Origin: Himantopus leucocephalus
Lineage: Eukaryota > Chordata > Aves > Charadriiformes > Recurvirostridae
Assembly (NCBI GenBank): GCA_003993805.1
Contig: RSEF01000001.1
Span: 91,793,245-91,857,244, forward strand
Direction: 5' to 3'
DNA: 64,000 bases
In this document: piece by piece, positions 62,037-64,000 of the stretch
How positions within the stretch are numbered: position 1 is the first letter of the stretch
Layout: each line of letters starts with the position of its first letter
Notes under the pieces: model-generated
The model's database searches: none
What the model saw: only the letters and a program-made list of their open reading frames with translations
What the model was told of the DNA's origin: nothing
Program-made: the position numbers and the translations under genes

Positions 62037-63920
62037 ATAAAAGATATTAAAACTTCTGCTTGAAAATCTTCGCATCCTCCAGCAGTATGAAGAGTGTCTT
62101 ATCATGGGGTGAGATCTTTGAGTTTATTAGAACCAGTTTTAAAAAAATCCAAGTTTTTAATCCAGCAATACACTTTGCCATTTTCCATGTCATGGGACAA
62201 TCATACAGTTACATACACTCAATGTGCAAAAATATTTTATTCTTAGACAATATTGCCTTGTATCTCTATTTACCTTCCCTGTACTCTTAAAATTTCATAA
62301 AACTCTGTAATACCCTGCATTAGATATCAATCTTCTTCTCATTCATCTTTTTGACCAAAATAGATACTCCTCAGATGCTGGTCATATACCTTCTGGTAGA
62401 CATAACCTTCAGCCACTATGGATGTTCAGTGCTCAGATCTAACACAACACATACCTCAACAATGGGAAATAGGTAATCCCATTGATTTCAGTGTGAGGCA
62501 GGTCATTCACATACTCTTCCAGATAAGGGTTTTGGTCTCCATCTAATCAAGTTAGCTACACGCTGTCAGTTATTTATTCTAAAATGTACTGTGATCTAAA
62601 TGCAACATGCATAGATAAAATAAATACACATAAACCAGAGGAAATATTCTGTATATTCAAATCTCATAGTCCTTTGTGACCTGGAAAGCTGTCGTCTGAT
62701 AGAGATGTATGCTATCTCATAAGGTTTCTTAGTAAGGGATAGGAAAAAAGATAACAGTGCAGTACCTCAGAAGTGCAACATATTTTGTTCAAAGGCTGCA
62801 GATGGGCTGGCTTTAACTGCATGAATTGTATATGAAGCGCTCTCAGATGCTTGTGTGGTTTGGGTTTTTTTTCCCTACTCAAGTATATCATAAACATAGG
62901 GTCATTTAAGCTACCCTGGTTATTACAAAGCAGTTTTCCATATGGAAACTTCTCCCTGGAAAGTAAGAGGCTCTTTATAAAATGTTTGAGAAAAAAAGCA
63001 CATAGTATTTCAGGAAAGCAAGCATTCATTTCCATCACTGACATTAGTTGAAGACCTGATTATAGATGCTATCTATATCAAAATATCATACATAAAATTA
63101 ACATTTTTGCCCACCTGAAATTGAGAATACGGGGAAAATTCTCCAAAAGAACCTTCTGAGTCACTGAATCAAGGCAATCCTTTCACTCAGAAAGCATCTT
63201 AAAATCAAAGAGGTTTCTTGCCTCTTCCATCCATGTTTGAACTCTGTTTCATAAAATATTTTCTAATTTGTAGCCTAAATTTGTTCATAGCTAGCATCTC
63301 CCATTTGTTTCACAGCAAAATTTCCCTTTAGCTTTAACAATTTTATTTTTCTTGGGTGTCTTTTACCTTGATTTATTAAACTTGCAGAGACTGAACATAC
63401 ATGGAATCTTCCTCAGACTGTATTTAGTTTTTCTAACTTTTTCTTCCCCCTCCCCGCCCCCAATATATTCTAGCATTACTGGTGTCTCCAGCCATTCAAA
63501 GTTGCAGTGAGTGTTAATACAATTCAGAAAGCAGGCAAGATATTGGAAAAACTACTGTTTTCACCTCTTGCTGTTCATCATATATATGTTTGCACATTGT
63601 TATTACAAAGTCTATTTGATAAGATTCAATGGACGGAAGAATGATTGCAAATGACTTTTTACTTGACAAGTCAATCCAAAAATTCAGGAATGAGCTCCGA
63701 AAGAGTTAGTTATAAGGATGTTTGTCATTTCTTCAAGTCAATGAAACACAAGTCAACATTCTGATTTTCAGGCATGAACATTTGAAAAGATCATACATTT
63801 TAGGAGATGATACCTGGTGTCTTGTGGGTTTGAAACCATCACAAAGACCAGAACTGTTCAAACTATCCATTATTTCAGAGATAAAATAGTAGTAATAAAA
63901 CGCTTGACTAGTTGGTGAAA
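62037..63920. other. AT-rich non-coding stretch
   Basis: No gene recognised. The minus frame 62712-63044 (110 codons) has no domain. A phrase near 62476 (CCCATTGATTTCAGTGTGAG) may be another old repeat scrap. Confidence 0.45.
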
Positions 63921-63970
63921 CTTTGATACTTTGATACTAACTTTGATACTTTGATACTAACTTTGATACT
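63921..63970 (+). repeat. 20-bp tandem repeat, 2.5 copies
   Basis: The unit CTTTGATACTTTGATACTAA is present perfectly at 63921-63940 and 63941-63960, with half a unit at 63961-63970. Each unit holds TTTGATACT twice, so the core word occurs five times. Confidence 0.95.
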
Positions 63971-64000
63971 GTAACATTTTTAAATATTTAATTATATACA

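Overview
This is bird nuclear DNA. The diagnostic signal is a set of chicken-repeat-1 (CR1) LINE copies whose 3' ends carry the avian hallmark: a gene-proximal block matching GGTTGGAAGGGACC / GATCATCTAGTCCAACC and short 8-base terminal repeats of the ATTCTATG type. The composition is AT-rich, with no operons, no bacterial signals and no CpG island that I can see. No exon of a cellular protein-coding gene could be supported. The many short open frames are either parts of CR1 reverse transcriptases or random frames. The window therefore looks intergenic or deeply intronic. By eye, the left 50 kb is A-rich on the + strand, with one well-placed minus-strand poly(A) signal near 16.87 kb. A minus-strand transcription unit is possible there but unproven.

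Layout. 1-530: CpG-containing, possibly transposon-derived or conserved sequence cut by the window start. 2.7-5.4 kb: two minus-strand CR1 3' fragments. 6.5 kb: a MIR-like SINE relic. 12.8-13.8 kb: two adjacent minus-strand CR1 copies, one keeping part of the RT domain. 20.5-20.8 kb: a plus-strand CR1 with an internal deletion. 23.3-24.3 kb: an unidentified repeat containing a degenerate array of about 190-bp units and two overlapping perfect hairpins. 28.6-28.7 kb: a palindromic MITE-like relic. 33.7-36.6 kb: two long plus-strand CR1 copies flanking a much older L2-like LINE scrap. 41.6-43.7 kb: an old plus-strand CR1 split by a younger minus-strand CR1. 48.8-49.1 kb: a short plus-strand CR1.

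At 49,992-50,001 there is a 10-N assembly gap. Its left edge is a CR1 3' end and its right edge is a broken endogenous retrovirus pol fragment (ERVL-like RT) on the minus strand. Beyond the gap, the last 14 kb contains no recognisable young CR1. It holds only ancient relics: two MIR-like SINEs, two reptile-type CR1 3' ends, possible further old repeats, and a small 20-bp tandem repeat at the window end.

The interest lies in the transposon archaeology (nesting, internal deletions, altered RT catalytic motifs), the hairpin pair at 23.64 kb, the MITE-like palindrome and the contrast across the gap. I found no convincing new multi-gene system.
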